From Vibrio sp. J1-1 (GTDB taxonomy: Bacteria > Pseudomonadota > Gammaproteobacteria > Enterobacterales > Vibrionaceae), in assembly GCF_021728395.1 (NCBI RefSeq), contig NZ_JAKKCM010000004.1, positions 186,001 to 250,000 of the forward strand: 64,000 nt of DNA. The letters run 5' to 3'. The notes below the pieces were generated by a model. It was not told where the DNA came from and did not search any database. It saw only the letters and a list, made by a program, of their open reading frames with translations. The position numbers and the translations under genes are program-made. Positions 9,501 through 17,321 of this stretch are shown piece by piece; within the stretch, counting starts at the first letter, position 1; each line of letters begins with the position of its first letter.

Positions 9501-9671
9501 TTTGATGGTAAAAGCAGGGTCTTCCAGACGTCCTAACCCAAAAAATGCCGCGATCCCGCCGATCAAAAAGATCAGGGAAACCATCCAGCTGATCACGCGA
9601 TTTTTAATAAAATACGCTGCGATACCTGTTACGTCTTCATCCGTTTGAGGCACTTTGCTTTGCTCGCTCAT
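6570..9671 (-). CDS. RND multidrug efflux pump, inner-membrane permease
   Basis: Proton-driven inner-membrane pump of 1033 residues that works with a periplasmic adaptor and a TolC-type outer-membrane channel. Hallmarks are a first TM segment near residue 30, large periplasmic loops after TM1 and TM7, and ALGMLVDNAIVVVEG in TM4 with the proton-relay acidic residue. The duplicated two-half architecture is intact (second half from about residue 540). It overlaps the upstream adaptor gene by four bases (ATGA), so translation is coupled. Two adaptor genes precede it, as in tripartite systems with paired fusion proteins (V. cholerae VexIJK and VmeTUV-type pumps come to mind; orthology is not proven). 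No outer-membrane factor is encoded here. Confidence 0.95.
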   Translation of the reverse strand: MSEQSKVPQTDEDVTGIAAYFIKNRVISWMVSLIFLIGGIAAFFGLGRLEDPAFTIKDAMVVTSYPGATPQQVEEEVTYPLEKAIQQLTYVDEVNSISSRGLSQITVTMKNNYGPDDLPQIWDELRRKVNDLKGTLPPGVNEPQVIDDFGDVYGILLAVTGDGYSYKELLDYVDYLRRELELVEGVSKVSVSGQQQEQVFIEISMKKLSSLGLSPDTVFGLLSTQNVISDAGAIRIGDEYIRIQPTGQFQNVDELGDLLITEVGAQGLIFLKDVAEIKRGYVEVPKNIINFNGSLALNVGVSFAQGVNVVEVGKVFDRRLAELKYQQPVGIEISEIYSQPKEVDKSVSGFVISLAQAVGIVIIVLLFFMGLRSGLLIGLILLLTVLGTFIFMKYLAIDLQRISLGALVIALGMLVDNAIVVVEGILIGTQKGRTRLQAATDVVTQTKWPLLGATIIAVTAFAPIGLSQDSTGEYCGTLFTVLLISLMLSWFTAISLTPFFADIFFKGQKIKQVEGEDNDPYNGIVFVAYKSFLEFCMRRAWFTVVVLIAGLAVSVYGFTFVKQSFFPSSTTPIFQIDVWLPEGTDIRATNDKLNELEHWLAQQENVEHITTTAGKGLQRFMLTYAPEKSYAAYGEITTRMTHYEALEPLMVRFREYLKANYPEINYKLKQIELGPGGGAKIEARLIGSDPTVLRTLAAQVMDIMYADPAATNIRHDWRERTQVLEPQFNESQARRYGITKSDVDDYLSMSFSGMTIGLYRDGTTLMPIVARLPEDERIDIRNIEGMKIWSPAKSEFIPLQQVTMGYDMRWEDPIIVRKNRKRMLTVMADPDILGQETASTLQKRLQPQIEAIEMPAGYSIEWGGEYESSGDAQASLFTTMPMGYLFMFLITVFLFNSVKEPLIVWLTVPLALIGVTTGLLALNTPFGFMALLGFLSLSGMVLKNGIVLLDQIEIEMRSGKDAYDAVVDAAVSRVRPVCMAAITTILGMIPLLPDIFFKPMAVTIMFGLGFATVLTLIVVPVLYRLFHRVAVPK

Positions 9672-10753
9672 AAACCAGCCTCCTGCTCAACCACTTCTAC
9701 TTTCATGCCTTCCCTGAGCCTCGAAACACCAGCGACGACAACTTGGTCGTCAAGTTCAAGTCCATCCAATACTTGTATGGACGCCTTGGAGGCTTTGCCT
9801 GTGCGGATCTGTCTTCGAGAAACGGTATTATCGCCCTTAAGTACCCAAACGAATTTATTTTCGCGACTAAGATCGTCTCCATCTGCGTTAAAAATCGCTT
9901 CAATGGGAACATTGAGTCCTACATCCAAATCCAAACCGACCTTTTCGTCCTTTGATGTGACTTCAACTGCCATTCCATCGAGGATATATTCATCTTTTGG
10001 CATCGGTAGTGAGAGAGTTACCGTAAAGGTGCCAGTGGCTGGATCTGGCTCAGTAGTAAATTCTTTTACGGTTCCCGTGTACTCATTACCGCTCGGAACT
10101 CGCACCACCGCCTGAATAGAGGTGAGCCTTTCTTCTGTCGGCGGCTGGTTTACATACAAACGATCCGGCAATTGAATCAAAACTTCGAAACGGTCAAGAC
10201 TGTGGATATTGACAATGTGTTGACCAACCTGAACGTTTTCAAATTGGTCGATATTAACCCTGGAAATGATGCCATCTACCGGCGCTTTTAAAGTTGTGAA
10301 TGACAAACGCAACTGAGCAAGCTTCAACTCTGCCAGAGCAATTTGGCGTTGGGCGGCAATTTCGTCAAACTGGGATTTCGCCAGTAAGCCTTTATCGACA
10401 AGAGGTCTTGAACGGCGGTATTGGCTGTCCACCACAGAAAAACGAGCCGTGGCATTGTCCACATCCAATTGATAATCGGTAGGATCTAACGTAGCGATAA
10501 CGTCATCTTTTTTCACCATATCGCCCTCTTTCACCCTAACACTGCTGACTTCTCCAGCAACTCTGAAACTGAGGTGTGAACGATCTGCCGCATTGGCTAC
10601 GGCAGGAAAGTACAGGTTATCGTCTACCTTGCTTCCTTCTAGTGAAACCACTTTTACGCGGGGTGTTTCAACCTCTTTTTCAGGACCTTTATCACCACAA
10701 CCAGATAGGAAGAGAGGCGAGCATAGAATAGCTAAGGCTATCATTTTTCTCAT
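9668..10753 (-). CDS. RND efflux periplasmic adaptor (membrane fusion) lipoprotein, second of pair
   Basis: This 361-residue protein links the RND permease to an outer-membrane channel. It starts with a lipoprotein signal, MRKMIALAILCSPLFLSGCG, with lipobox LSGC and Cys19, so it should be anchored in the inner membrane. A biotinyl-lipoyl-like half (RVKEGDMVKKDDVIATLD), an alpha-hairpin and a second half (ENVQVGQHIVNI) follow, then the beta-barrel and membrane-proximal domains. Its stop overlaps the permease start by four bases. It is a paralogue of the gene just upstream; two adaptors in tandem suggest a mixed adaptor hexamer, which is inference. Confidence 0.93.
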   Translation of the reverse strand: MRKMIALAILCSPLFLSGCGDKGPEKEVETPRVKVVSLEGSKVDDNLYFPAVANAADRSHLSFRVAGEVSSVRVKEGDMVKKDDVIATLDPTDYQLDVDNATARFSVVDSQYRRSRPLVDKGLLAKSQFDEIAAQRQIALAELKLAQLRLSFTTLKAPVDGIISRVNIDQFENVQVGQHIVNIHSLDRFEVLIQLPDRLYVNQPPTEERLTSIQAVVRVPSGNEYTGTVKEFTTEPDPATGTFTVTLSLPMPKDEYILDGMAVEVTSKDEKVGLDLDVGLNVPIEAIFNADGDDLSRENKFVWVLKGDNTVSRRQIRTGKASKASIQVLDGLELDDQVVVAGVSRLREGMKVEVVEQEAGL

Positions 10754-10754
10754 A

Positions 10755-11786
10755 TTACAACCCTCTTTCCTTAACCCAGGCTCTCACTTTGATACCGGGT
10801 TCTATCACGTTGACGCCAGAAATTACGATCACATCACCATCATCTAGACCTTGTAGAACCTGATTTTTTTCATTCAATGTAATCGCGGCTTTGGCAACGT
10901 TACCTTGCTCATCGACGCGCCAGACGTAGCTTTGCCCTGATTCTTCAAACAGTGCCGAATCTGGTATCGTCGCCGTACCTGAGTTCAGTGAAGTAACAAG
11001 CACGTTGCCGGACATCCCCGGTAATATCCCAACCCCTTCCGGTCTTTCCATCACCATGGTTACTTTATAACTGCCCGTTTTAGGATCGGCTTCGGTATCG
11101 ATTTCCTGAAAAGTTAAATCAAACGACCGCTCAGGGAAGGCATCAAACTCCATTTTTGCCGAGACATTCACCCCCGGAGCGTAACGATTAAGCAGGTGAC
11201 TGGGAAGCTGGAATATCACCTTCATCAATTGATTGGTCTGGATATTCATCACGCCTTCTTTTGCGGCAACGTATTCATGGTTTTCCGCAGGAAGGTATGA
11301 AATCGTACCATCATAAGGTGCAACGAGCTTGGTGTAGCTCAAGTTCGCTTTCGCCTGATCCCACTGAGCTTTGGCGGAGTTATGATTGGCTTTGGCTTCA
11401 TCAAAATCCTGTTCTGACACGACTTGATCGACTCGAAGCTTTTTATACCGCTGGTATTGGACATCCGCGAGCGCAAAATTTGCCCTCGCTTGTTGCTCTA
11501 GAAGCGAGTATTCATCAGGGTTCAATGTTGCCAACACATCACCTTTACTCACGAGCTGGCCTTCATGAACGTCAATCGATTGAAGTAGCCCGGGCACGCG
11601 AAAAGCTAATACGGCTTTATCGCCAGAGTCAGTCGTAGCAGGGAAATAACGCTCAAACTGTGAATTACCTACAGAGACGGTAAAAAGCTTAGCGGGGCGA
11701 GATTCTGGTTCTGGAACCGGCGGAGGCTCTTTACCACAACCCGACAAAGCGGCCGCAATGGCCATCGGAATGAGCAACTTTTTCAT
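10755..11786 (-). CDS. RND efflux periplasmic adaptor (membrane fusion) lipoprotein, first of pair
   Basis: First gene of the pump operon, paralogous to its neighbour. I place the start at the ATG at 11786 (343 residues), because MKKLLIPMAIAAALSGCGKE then forms a clean lipoprotein signal with lipobox LSGC. The longer frame to 11834 would put a cysteine-rich, non-signal stretch in front. Lipoyl-type halves (DVHEGQLVSKGDVLATLN; VAAKEGVMNIQTN) and the hairpin between them are visible. One base separates it from the next adaptor. The region upstream, to the psp terminator, should hold the operon promoter; no TetR- or MarR-type regulator is adjacent. Confidence 0.92.
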   Translation of the reverse strand: MKKLLIPMAIAAALSGCGKEPPPVPEPESRPAKLFTVSVGNSQFERYFPATTDSGDKAVLAFRVPGLLQSIDVHEGQLVSKGDVLATLNPDEYSLLEQQARANFALADVQYQRYKKLRVDQVVSEQDFDEAKANHNSAKAQWDQAKANLSYTKLVAPYDGTISYLPAENHEYVAAKEGVMNIQTNQLMKVIFQLPSHLLNRYAPGVNVSAKMEFDAFPERSFDLTFQEIDTEADPKTGSYKVTMVMERPEGVGILPGMSGNVLVTSLNSGTATIPDSALFEESGQSYVWRVDEQGNVAKAAITLNEKNQVLQGLDDGDVIVISGVNVIEPGIKVRAWVKERGL

Positions 11787-11891
11787 GACATTCATCCAAT
11801 GAATACAGAGACTACATTTAAAATAGATGAACAATGCTCAAGCTGCCACATAAGACAGGGATAATATTTCTTTAAAATTAGTGATTTGTAA

Positions 11892-11920
11892 AAGGAAAGC
11901 AGGCTGAGTGCCTGCTTTTT
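11892..11920 (-). terminator. Terminator of the psp operon
   Basis: AGCAGGC / GCCTGCT hairpin with a 5-base loop and T-rich flanks on both strands. It lies 37 bases past the pspC stop, so it closes pspABC. Confidence 0.75.
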
Positions 11921-11956
11921 GATATTGCTAAGAAATTGCTGCTTTGTGAGGAAGCC

Positions 11957-12346
11957 TCAGAGCTTACTGAATTCTCTGTTTACTCTGAATGTATCGGAAG
12001 TCACATACGCTTCCATGTTGCGAATTTTGCCATCAATACGGTCGAAGTCGCGCTCAAGCACACTCAAGAACTCCTCGGGGCTTTGACCTTTCTGCCATGG
12101 TTTACTTTTTAAAGTATGATCTTGCTGTGCCTTGATGTTTTCGGAATACGTCACTGGTTGTTTCTCTAACATAAATGCCAACGCGACATACGCGAGAAGC
12201 ACCAAAAACGTACCACCTAGCAAGCCAGCAGAAATAACCAAGATACGAATAAGCCAGACTTCCACACCAAAGTAGTTGGCAAACCCGGCACACACACCAG
12301 CAAGTTTTCCATTTGCAGGATCGCGATAAAGCTCTCGATTACTCAT
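11957..12346 (-). CDS. pspC: Phage shock protein C
   Basis: Inner-membrane sensor of envelope stress that, with PspB, releases PspA from PspF. The 129 residues begin with the PspC domain signature (RELYRDPANGKLAGVCAGFA), followed by one strong TM segment (ILVISAGLLGGTFLVLLAYVAL, about residues 35-56). The tail is predicted cytoplasmic or periplasmic and ends FRVNREFSKL. It overlaps pspB by eight bases. Length is slightly above E. coli PspC (119). No pspD follows; the terminator comes next. Confidence 0.94.
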   Translation of the reverse strand: MSNRELYRDPANGKLAGVCAGFANYFGVEVWLIRILVISAGLLGGTFLVLLAYVALAFMLEKQPVTYSENIKAQQDHTLKSKPWQKGQSPEEFLSVLERDFDRIDGKIRNMEAYVTSDTFRVNREFSKL

Positions 12347-12572
12347 ACTTGCGTCTCCACGTTGGTGACTCAGCGTCTAGAATGCGTTCCAATGTATCTA
12401 CCCGAGCCTGCATCGATTCTGCTTTTTCGGATAGTACCTGAAGGCGCTCCAGATCTTGGCTCGACAGTGCACTATCCGTTTTTCGTTTACTGCGATAGTG
12501 TAAAAAAAGCCATAGTGGAGCGACAAAGATTAAAAAGACAATCAGTGGTCCAGTCATAAAAAATGTCGACAT
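12339..12572 (-). CDS. pspB: Phage shock protein B
   Basis: This 77-residue membrane protein partners PspC in sensing inner-membrane stress. One TM helix (GPLIVFLIFVAPLWLFLHY, residues about 8-26) is followed by a charged cytoplasmic helix with leucine heptads (DLERLQVLSEKAESMQARVD) able to form a coiled coil. Size and layout match E. coli PspB (74). AAGGAG lies eight bases before the ATG. It sits 14 bases after pspA and overlaps pspC. Confidence 0.94.
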   Translation of the reverse strand: MSTFFMTGPLIVFLIFVAPLWLFLHYRSKRKTDSALSSQDLERLQVLSEKAESMQARVDTLERILDAESPTWRRKYE

Positions 12573-12586
12573 AAATGGCTCCTTTC

Positions 12587-13258
12587 TTATTTATCTTTTG
12601 ATGACATTTGTTCTTTCAGTTTTGCCAGCTCTTTTTCGATTTCATCTTGCGCCTGAAGCTCTGCAAATTCCTGCTCTAACGATTTTGACTGGCCGGTACT
12701 CGAATATAGGTCGGCTTCAGCTTCCAACTCGTCGACTTTACGCGAGTATTGCTCAAACTTAGCCATGGCTTCATTGGTACGGCTAGTGTGAAGGTGTTTT
12801 TGAACATCACGACGATTAGATGCCGTTTGGTTGCGGATCGCTAATGCCTGCTGTTTCGCTCTTGTTTCGGCAATTTTGTTTTCCAGCTTGCCAATTTCAC
12901 CAGTTAACTTATCAATGGTCTCTTCAACCAAAGTTTGTTCAGTATGAAGGCCTTTAATAACCTGTTCTAGTTTTTGCTTCTCGATCAGCGCTGCACGCGC
13001 TAAATCTTCACGCTCTTTCACTAAAGCAAGGCTAGCTTTTTGACCCCATTCATTAATTTGGTCTTCCATCGCCTCAACTTTACGAGCCAACTCTTTTTTG
13101 TCTGCAATCGCTTTCGCTGAGTTAGTACGAACTTCTACAAGCGTGTCTTCCATTTCTTGAATGATGAGACGGATCATTTTTTCAGGATCTTCCGCCTTGT
13201 CCAACAATGCACTGATGTTTGAGTTAACGATATCTGCAAAACGAGAAAAAATACCCAT
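12587..13258 (-). CDS. pspA: Phage shock protein A
   Basis: Peripheral membrane protein that stabilises a damaged inner membrane and, when unstressed, binds and inhibits PspF. The 223 residues are almost wholly coiled coil, with the N-terminal amphipathic helix MGIFSRFADIVNSNISALLD typical of the PspA/IM30 family, and length equals E. coli PspA (222). GAGGAG lies seven bases before the ATG. Transcription should start from the sigma-54 promoter at 13330-13346, activated by the divergent pspF product at palindromes 13421-13445. Confidence 0.97.
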   Translation of the reverse strand: MGIFSRFADIVNSNISALLDKAEDPEKMIRLIIQEMEDTLVEVRTNSAKAIADKKELARKVEAMEDQINEWGQKASLALVKEREDLARAALIEKQKLEQVIKGLHTEQTLVEETIDKLTGEIGKLENKIAETRAKQQALAIRNQTASNRRDVQKHLHTSRTNEAMAKFEQYSRKVDELEAEADLYSSTGQSKSLEQEFAELQAQDEIEKELAKLKEQMSSKDK

Positions 13259-13329
13259 GACGGAACTCCTCTTTTTTCCTATTAAAACCCGACAAGGTGA
13301 TGATTCTCCTTGTGCCTACCTAAACACAT

Positions 13330-13346
13330 AACAAGTTACGTGCCAA
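13330..13346 (-). promoter_or_regulatory. Sigma-54 promoter of pspABC
   Basis: On the minus strand TTGGCACGTAACTTGTT matches the -24/-12 consensus (TGGCACG-N4-TTGCW) except for T in place of C in the -12 GC. It lies 72 bases upstream of the pspA ATG, with the activator gene divergent. Confidence 0.87.
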
Positions 13347-13420
13347 CTTGTACTTTACTTTAAAATCAATGATTTATGTACTTTGTTGTTGTTATGCGCC
13401 ATTGTGCTATGATGTTTTTT

Positions 13421-13445
13421 ACCAACTGTTGGTGAATTTCACCAA
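13421..13445. promoter_or_regulatory. PspF upstream activating palindromes
   Basis: Two overlapping perfect palindromes are present: ACCAACTGTTGGT (13421-13433) and TTGGTGAATTTCACCAA (13429-13445). They lie about 90 bases upstream of the pspA -24 element and immediately before pspF. The position suits enhancer binding by PspF and autorepression of pspF. The site identity is inferred from context. Confidence 0.72.
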
Positions 13446-13490
13446 TTCCATATTGAATTCACACCTAGGCAGCTAAGTAAGAAGGAATCT

Positions 13491-14501
13491 ATGAAGCAAA
13501 ACCTGATTGGTGAATCACCCGCTTTTCTCGCTGTATTAGATAAAGTATCACAACTCGCGCCAATTGAACGCCCGGTTCTGATTATCGGTGAGCGCGGAAC
13601 AGGTAAAGAGCTTATTGCACAGCGTTTACATTATTTATCAAGACGTTGGGACAAGCCACTTCTGTCATTAAATTGTGCTACATTGAGCGAAGGTTTGATT
13701 GATTCTGAATTGTTTGGCCATGAATCCGGCTCGTTCACAGGTTCAAAAGGCAAACATAAAGGTCGCTTTGAGCGAGCAGAGGGCGGCACTCTCTTCCTCG
13801 ATGAACTGGCGACTGCACCGCTGTTAGTACAAGAAAAATTGTTGCGCGTAATCGAATATGGCGAGTATGAACGTGTGGGTGGGCACACCGCTCTGAATGC
13901 AGACGTTCGGCTAGTCTGCGCGACCAATGCAAACTTACCTCAACTTGCTGAACAAGGTGATTTCCGAGCCGATCTGCTCGATAGGCTCGCTTTTGATGTC
14001 ATCATGCTACCTCCACTTCGTGAACGGAAAGAAGATATTCTCTCTTTAGCGGAATACTACGCCATCAAGATGTGCCGCGAGCTTCAGCTTGAGTATTTCG
14101 TTGGCTTTACCGCTGATGCTGAACGCTCACTACTTGAGTACCCTTGGCCAGGTAACGTTCGAGAACTGAAAAACGTCATTGAACGCGCTATATACCAACA
14201 TGGTACAAGCGATGCGCCAATTGACCAGTTGATATTCAACCCTTTTACGACGGTTTGGGATAACGCGTTAGGTTACACAAGTGAACAGGACGAGCCTGAG
14301 CAAGAAGTCACAGAACAAAGCGTGCACGTTCAGTTCCCGCTCGACTATAAACAGTGGCAAGAAGAGCAAGATATAAGCTTGCTCAACCGTGCGCTGGAAG
14401 AAGCTAAGTTCAATCAGCGTCAGGCTGCAGAATTGCTCGGACTAAGTTACCATCAATTGCGTGGAATGGTTCGCAAATATGGATTAGTCGGACAAAGTTG
14501 A
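13491..14501 (+). CDS. pspF: PspF, sigma-54-dependent activator of the psp operon
   Basis: This is an AAA+ enhancer-binding protein of 336 residues that lacks a receiver or sensory domain, as in E. coli (325). Walker A is GERGTGKE at 33-40, Walker B GGTLFLDEL follows near 98, and a Fis-type helix-turn-helix (FNQRQAAELLGLSYHQL) ends the protein. Unusually, the sigma-54-contacting loop 1 reads GSFTGS (about residues 80-85) in place of GAFTGA. The rest of the domain is very close to E. coli PspF. AAGGAAT precedes the ATG. Adjacent sapA follows in the same direction after 238 bases, as in enterobacteria. Confidence 0.96.
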   Translation: MKQNLIGESPAFLAVLDKVSQLAPIERPVLIIGERGTGKELIAQRLHYLSRRWDKPLLSLNCATLSEGLIDSELFGHESGSFTGSKGKHKGRFERAEGGTLFLDELATAPLLVQEKLLRVIEYGEYERVGGHTALNADVRLVCATNANLPQLAEQGDFRADLLDRLAFDVIMLPPLRERKEDILSLAEYYAIKMCRELQLEYFVGFTADAERSLLEYPWPGNVRELKNVIERAIYQHGTSDAPIDQLIFNPFTTVWDNALGYTSEQDEPEQEVTEQSVHVQFPLDYKQWQEEQDISLLNRALEEAKFNQRQAAELLGLSYHQLRGMVRKYGLVGQS

Positions 14502-14525
14502 TTCCGGGCTTAGCTCAATGTTTGC

Positions 14526-14581
14526 TATCACAAACAGAAACGAGACCTAAACATGCGTAACAATTTAGGTCTACAGTGATA
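14526..14581. repeat. Nested inverted repeat between pspF and sapA
   Basis: An outer pair TATCAC (14526-14531) / GTGATA (14576-14581) encloses a perfect 9-bp inner pair AGACCTAAA (14543-14551) / TTTAGGTCT (14564-14572). No T-run follows on either strand, so it is not an ordinary intrinsic terminator. It could be an operator for sapA or a 3' stabilising structure of the pspF mRNA. Confidence 0.5.
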
Positions 14582-14739
14582 ATTAGACTGCGTCTTTTTA
14601 TCTAACACACTGCGAGCAAAAGATTTTGTATTTGGAGCGAGTTCACAAAGGTGTTAAATTAGCGGGATCATTTTCGCTTGTTAACTCTGGATAATTAACT
14701 TCAAATGAAACAAGCAAGATCCAATGAACATTTCATATT

Positions 14740-16359
14740 ATGAATGCTTTTATAAGATTATCGCTGAGCCTTATCGGGATTAGCTTACTCACCGCCTGTG
14801 GCGATGAGATCGACCACAATGATATTCGCCAAACAGGATTTGTGTTTTGTGGGCAAGGTAAGCCAACAACATTTAACCCACAATTGGTTGATAGTGGTAT
14901 TACTGCTGAAGCATTGAGCCCTCAGTTGTATGATACATTGCTTACGCTCGACCCGACATCCCATAAGCCGGTTGCTAATATTGCAGAGAGCTGGTCAGTG
15001 AATGCGGATGGAACTGAATACACGTTTAAGCTCAAACGTGGTGTTCAGTTTCATACAACATCTTGGTTTACTCCCAGTCGTGCGCTAAATTCGAAAGACG
15101 TAGAGTTTAGCTTCAAACGAATCATTGATGATAATCACCCTTTTCATTTAGTCGGGGGCGGTTTGTATCCATGGTTTGCCGGTTTGGACTTCAAGAACTT
15201 ACTGCAAGATGTTATTGCCATCGACAATGACACTGTAATGTTTAAGCTTTCAAAACCAAACTTTTCTTTTCTGGCCAACATTGCCACCAGCCACGCAGTA
15301 TTGCTATCGGCTGAGTATGGACAACAACTCGCCGCTAAAGATCATAAAGAGCAGATTGATCAATTTCCCATTGGTACAGGTCCATTCCAGCTAAAAGAGT
15401 TCCAGGTGAATGATTTAATTCGCTTAGAACGTCATACTAAATACTGGAACTCTCCTGCGAAAATGGAACAGGTGGTCTTTGATATTTCTCATCGTGGAAC
15501 CGGTACGCTGGCAAAATTACTAAGGAATGAATGCGATGTATTGTCGTCGCCAATTTCGAGCCAAATTCCAGTCATACAGGAAAATGAAAATCTAGCGTTG
15601 AAAGCAACACCAGCAAACAACGTTTCTTTCATCGCCATTAATACTGGTAATCCAGCCCTGACTGATCCTCGAGTTCGTCAAGCGCTTAACCTTGCGATTA
15701 ATCGACAAAATATATTGGACTCCGTCTATTACGGAACAGGTACTCAAGCCTACACCTTACTCCCACCAAACTCATGGGCATATCAAAAGGACAGTGTCAA
15801 AATACGCTACGATAGAAATTACGCTCTCGCTCTTCTACGTGAGGCTGGCTATCAAGATAGTTTAGAACTTACCATGTGGGTTCCTTTAGAACCTCGCGCT
15901 TTCAACCCAAGCCCTCGAAAGACCGCGGAGCTAATCCAAGCTAACTTTGCTGATGTCGGTGTTAATCTGACGTTGTTGACTGATGATAGGTTTGAACGCG
16001 TCGATTTGGATAGCCTAGACAATCTTGATCTACTGCTCACGGGGTGGATTGGTGATACAGGTGATCCTGATAATTTCTTCCGTCCTTTATTGTCATGTGA
16101 GTCTGATCGGGTTGGCCTTAACGTTTCAATGTGGTGTAACGATGATTTCGACTTCTTACTGGATTTGGCTATAGAGACACAAGAGCCAAGATATCGTTTG
16201 AATCTATATCGTCAGGCGCAAAACATATTGAATGAGCAATTCCCCGTTATTCCACTAGCGCATGGTGTGCAGTTCCGTGTTCACGACAAATCGCTGACAG
16301 GCTTCAAATCAAGCCCTTTCAATGCACAACCATTTGATAGAGTTGAGAGAGTTCACTGA
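14740..16359 (+). CDS. sapA: SapA, periplasmic peptide-binding protein of the Sap ABC system
   Basis: Solute-binding protein (SBP family 5) of 539 residues that feeds peptides to SapBCDF. The N-terminal signal MNAFIRLSLSLIGISLLTACG carries an LTAC lipobox, so it is probably a lipoprotein anchored at the membrane. Family-5 features include the ALSPQLYDTLLTLDP region near residue 60, AESWSVNADGTEYTFKLKRGV near 85, and the late NPSPRKTAELIQANFADVGV stretch. It opens a tightly packed operon; its TGA overlaps the sapB ATG by one base. In enterobacteria Sap proteins affect antimicrobial-peptide resistance and putrescine export; the cargo here is unproven. Confidence 0.94.
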   Translation: MNAFIRLSLSLIGISLLTACGDEIDHNDIRQTGFVFCGQGKPTTFNPQLVDSGITAEALSPQLYDTLLTLDPTSHKPVANIAESWSVNADGTEYTFKLKRGVQFHTTSWFTPSRALNSKDVEFSFKRIIDDNHPFHLVGGGLYPWFAGLDFKNLLQDVIAIDNDTVMFKLSKPNFSFLANIATSHAVLLSAEYGQQLAAKDHKEQIDQFPIGTGPFQLKEFQVNDLIRLERHTKYWNSPAKMEQVVFDISHRGTGTLAKLLRNECDVLSSPISSQIPVIQENENLALKATPANNVSFIAINTGNPALTDPRVRQALNLAINRQNILDSVYYGTGTQAYTLLPPNSWAYQKDSVKIRYDRNYALALLREAGYQDSLELTMWVPLEPRAFNPSPRKTAELIQANFADVGVNLTLLTDDRFERVDLDSLDNLDLLLTGWIGDTGDPDNFFRPLLSCESDRVGLNVSMWCNDDFDFLLDLAIETQEPRYRLNLYRQAQNILNEQFPVIPLAHGVQFRVHDKSLTGFKSSPFNAQPFDRVERVH

Positions 16360-17321
16360 TGTTTTTGTATACCATCCGACGCTTTAACCTATTTTTCATC
16401 ACATTGATGATTCTTACTTTAGTGGGCTTCTCTCTGCTGCGTCTCGACCCGCTGTCGCACTGGGCACAAGTTGAATTTTGGTCGGGTTGGCAAAATTATC
16501 TTGTTAACCTGTCACAACTTGATTTCGGCTACACTAAAAGTGGCAATGCCATTTATGATGAGTTAGCCATCGTGTTTCCGGCAACGTTAGAGCTGTGCTT
16601 TTTTGCCTTTCTTGTTGCGCTTTTAATTGGGATCCCATTAGGAACCCTGGCGGGTATGAAACAGGGAAAATGGTTGGATACCAGTATTTCGTTTTTAGCC
16701 ATGTCTGGGTATTCTGCGCCAATCTTTTGGGTGGCACTGCTACTTATCATGGTATTTTCACTTGAATATCAATTTTTCCCAGTAGCTGGCCGCTATGATC
16801 TGCTGTATGAAATCAACCACATCACTGGCTTTGCCACTGTAGATGCCTTTATGGCAAAAGGCGAGTACCGTGCTCATGCGTTACAAAGTGTCATTGAGCA
16901 CATGATACTGCCTTGTTTGGTGCTAGCCCTCGCACCAACTACCCAAGTCATCGGTTTAATGCGCTCGTCGGTTGCCGATGTGATGAGCCAAAATTACATT
17001 CGAGCCGCTAGAATTAAAGGTCTTTCCAACAGAGAGATCATCACTCAACACGTACTGCGCAACGCGATTCCACCTATCGTCCCGAAAGTCGGCGTTCAGC
17101 TATCAAGTATGATCACCCTTGCGATCATTACCGAGTCAGTTTTCAACTGGCCAGGTATTGGCCGTTGGCTATTAGATGCGCTAGCCAACCAAGACTATGC
17201 CTCTATCCAAGCTGGCGTTATGGTGCTTGCAACACTGGTTCTGACCGCCAATATCCTCTCGGATTTGATTGGGGCCATGATTAACCCTCTGGTGAGAAAG
17301 GAATGGTATGCTAACAAATAA
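16359..17321 (+). CDS. sapB: SapB, ABC transporter permease
   Basis: Inner-membrane permease of 320 residues in the Dpp/Opp family. It has an N-terminal TM anchor (about 10-28) and a block of TM segments from about 75 onward. The permease EAA loop appears as NYIRAARIKGLSNREIITQHVLRNAIPPIV near residue 207. It pairs with SapC to form the channel. The start overlaps the sapA stop (TGATG) and the end overlaps sapC by 14 bases, so all five sap genes are translationally coupled. Confidence 0.95.
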   Translation: MFLYTIRRFNLFFITLMILTLVGFSLLRLDPLSHWAQVEFWSGWQNYLVNLSQLDFGYTKSGNAIYDELAIVFPATLELCFFAFLVALLIGIPLGTLAGMKQGKWLDTSISFLAMSGYSAPIFWVALLLIMVFSLEYQFFPVAGRYDLLYEINHITGFATVDAFMAKGEYRAHALQSVIEHMILPCLVLALAPTTQVIGLMRSSVADVMSQNYIRAARIKGLSNREIITQHVLRNAIPPIVPKVGVQLSSMITLAIITESVFNWPGIGRWLLDALANQDYASIQAGVMVLATLVLTANILSDLIGAMINPLVRKEWYANK

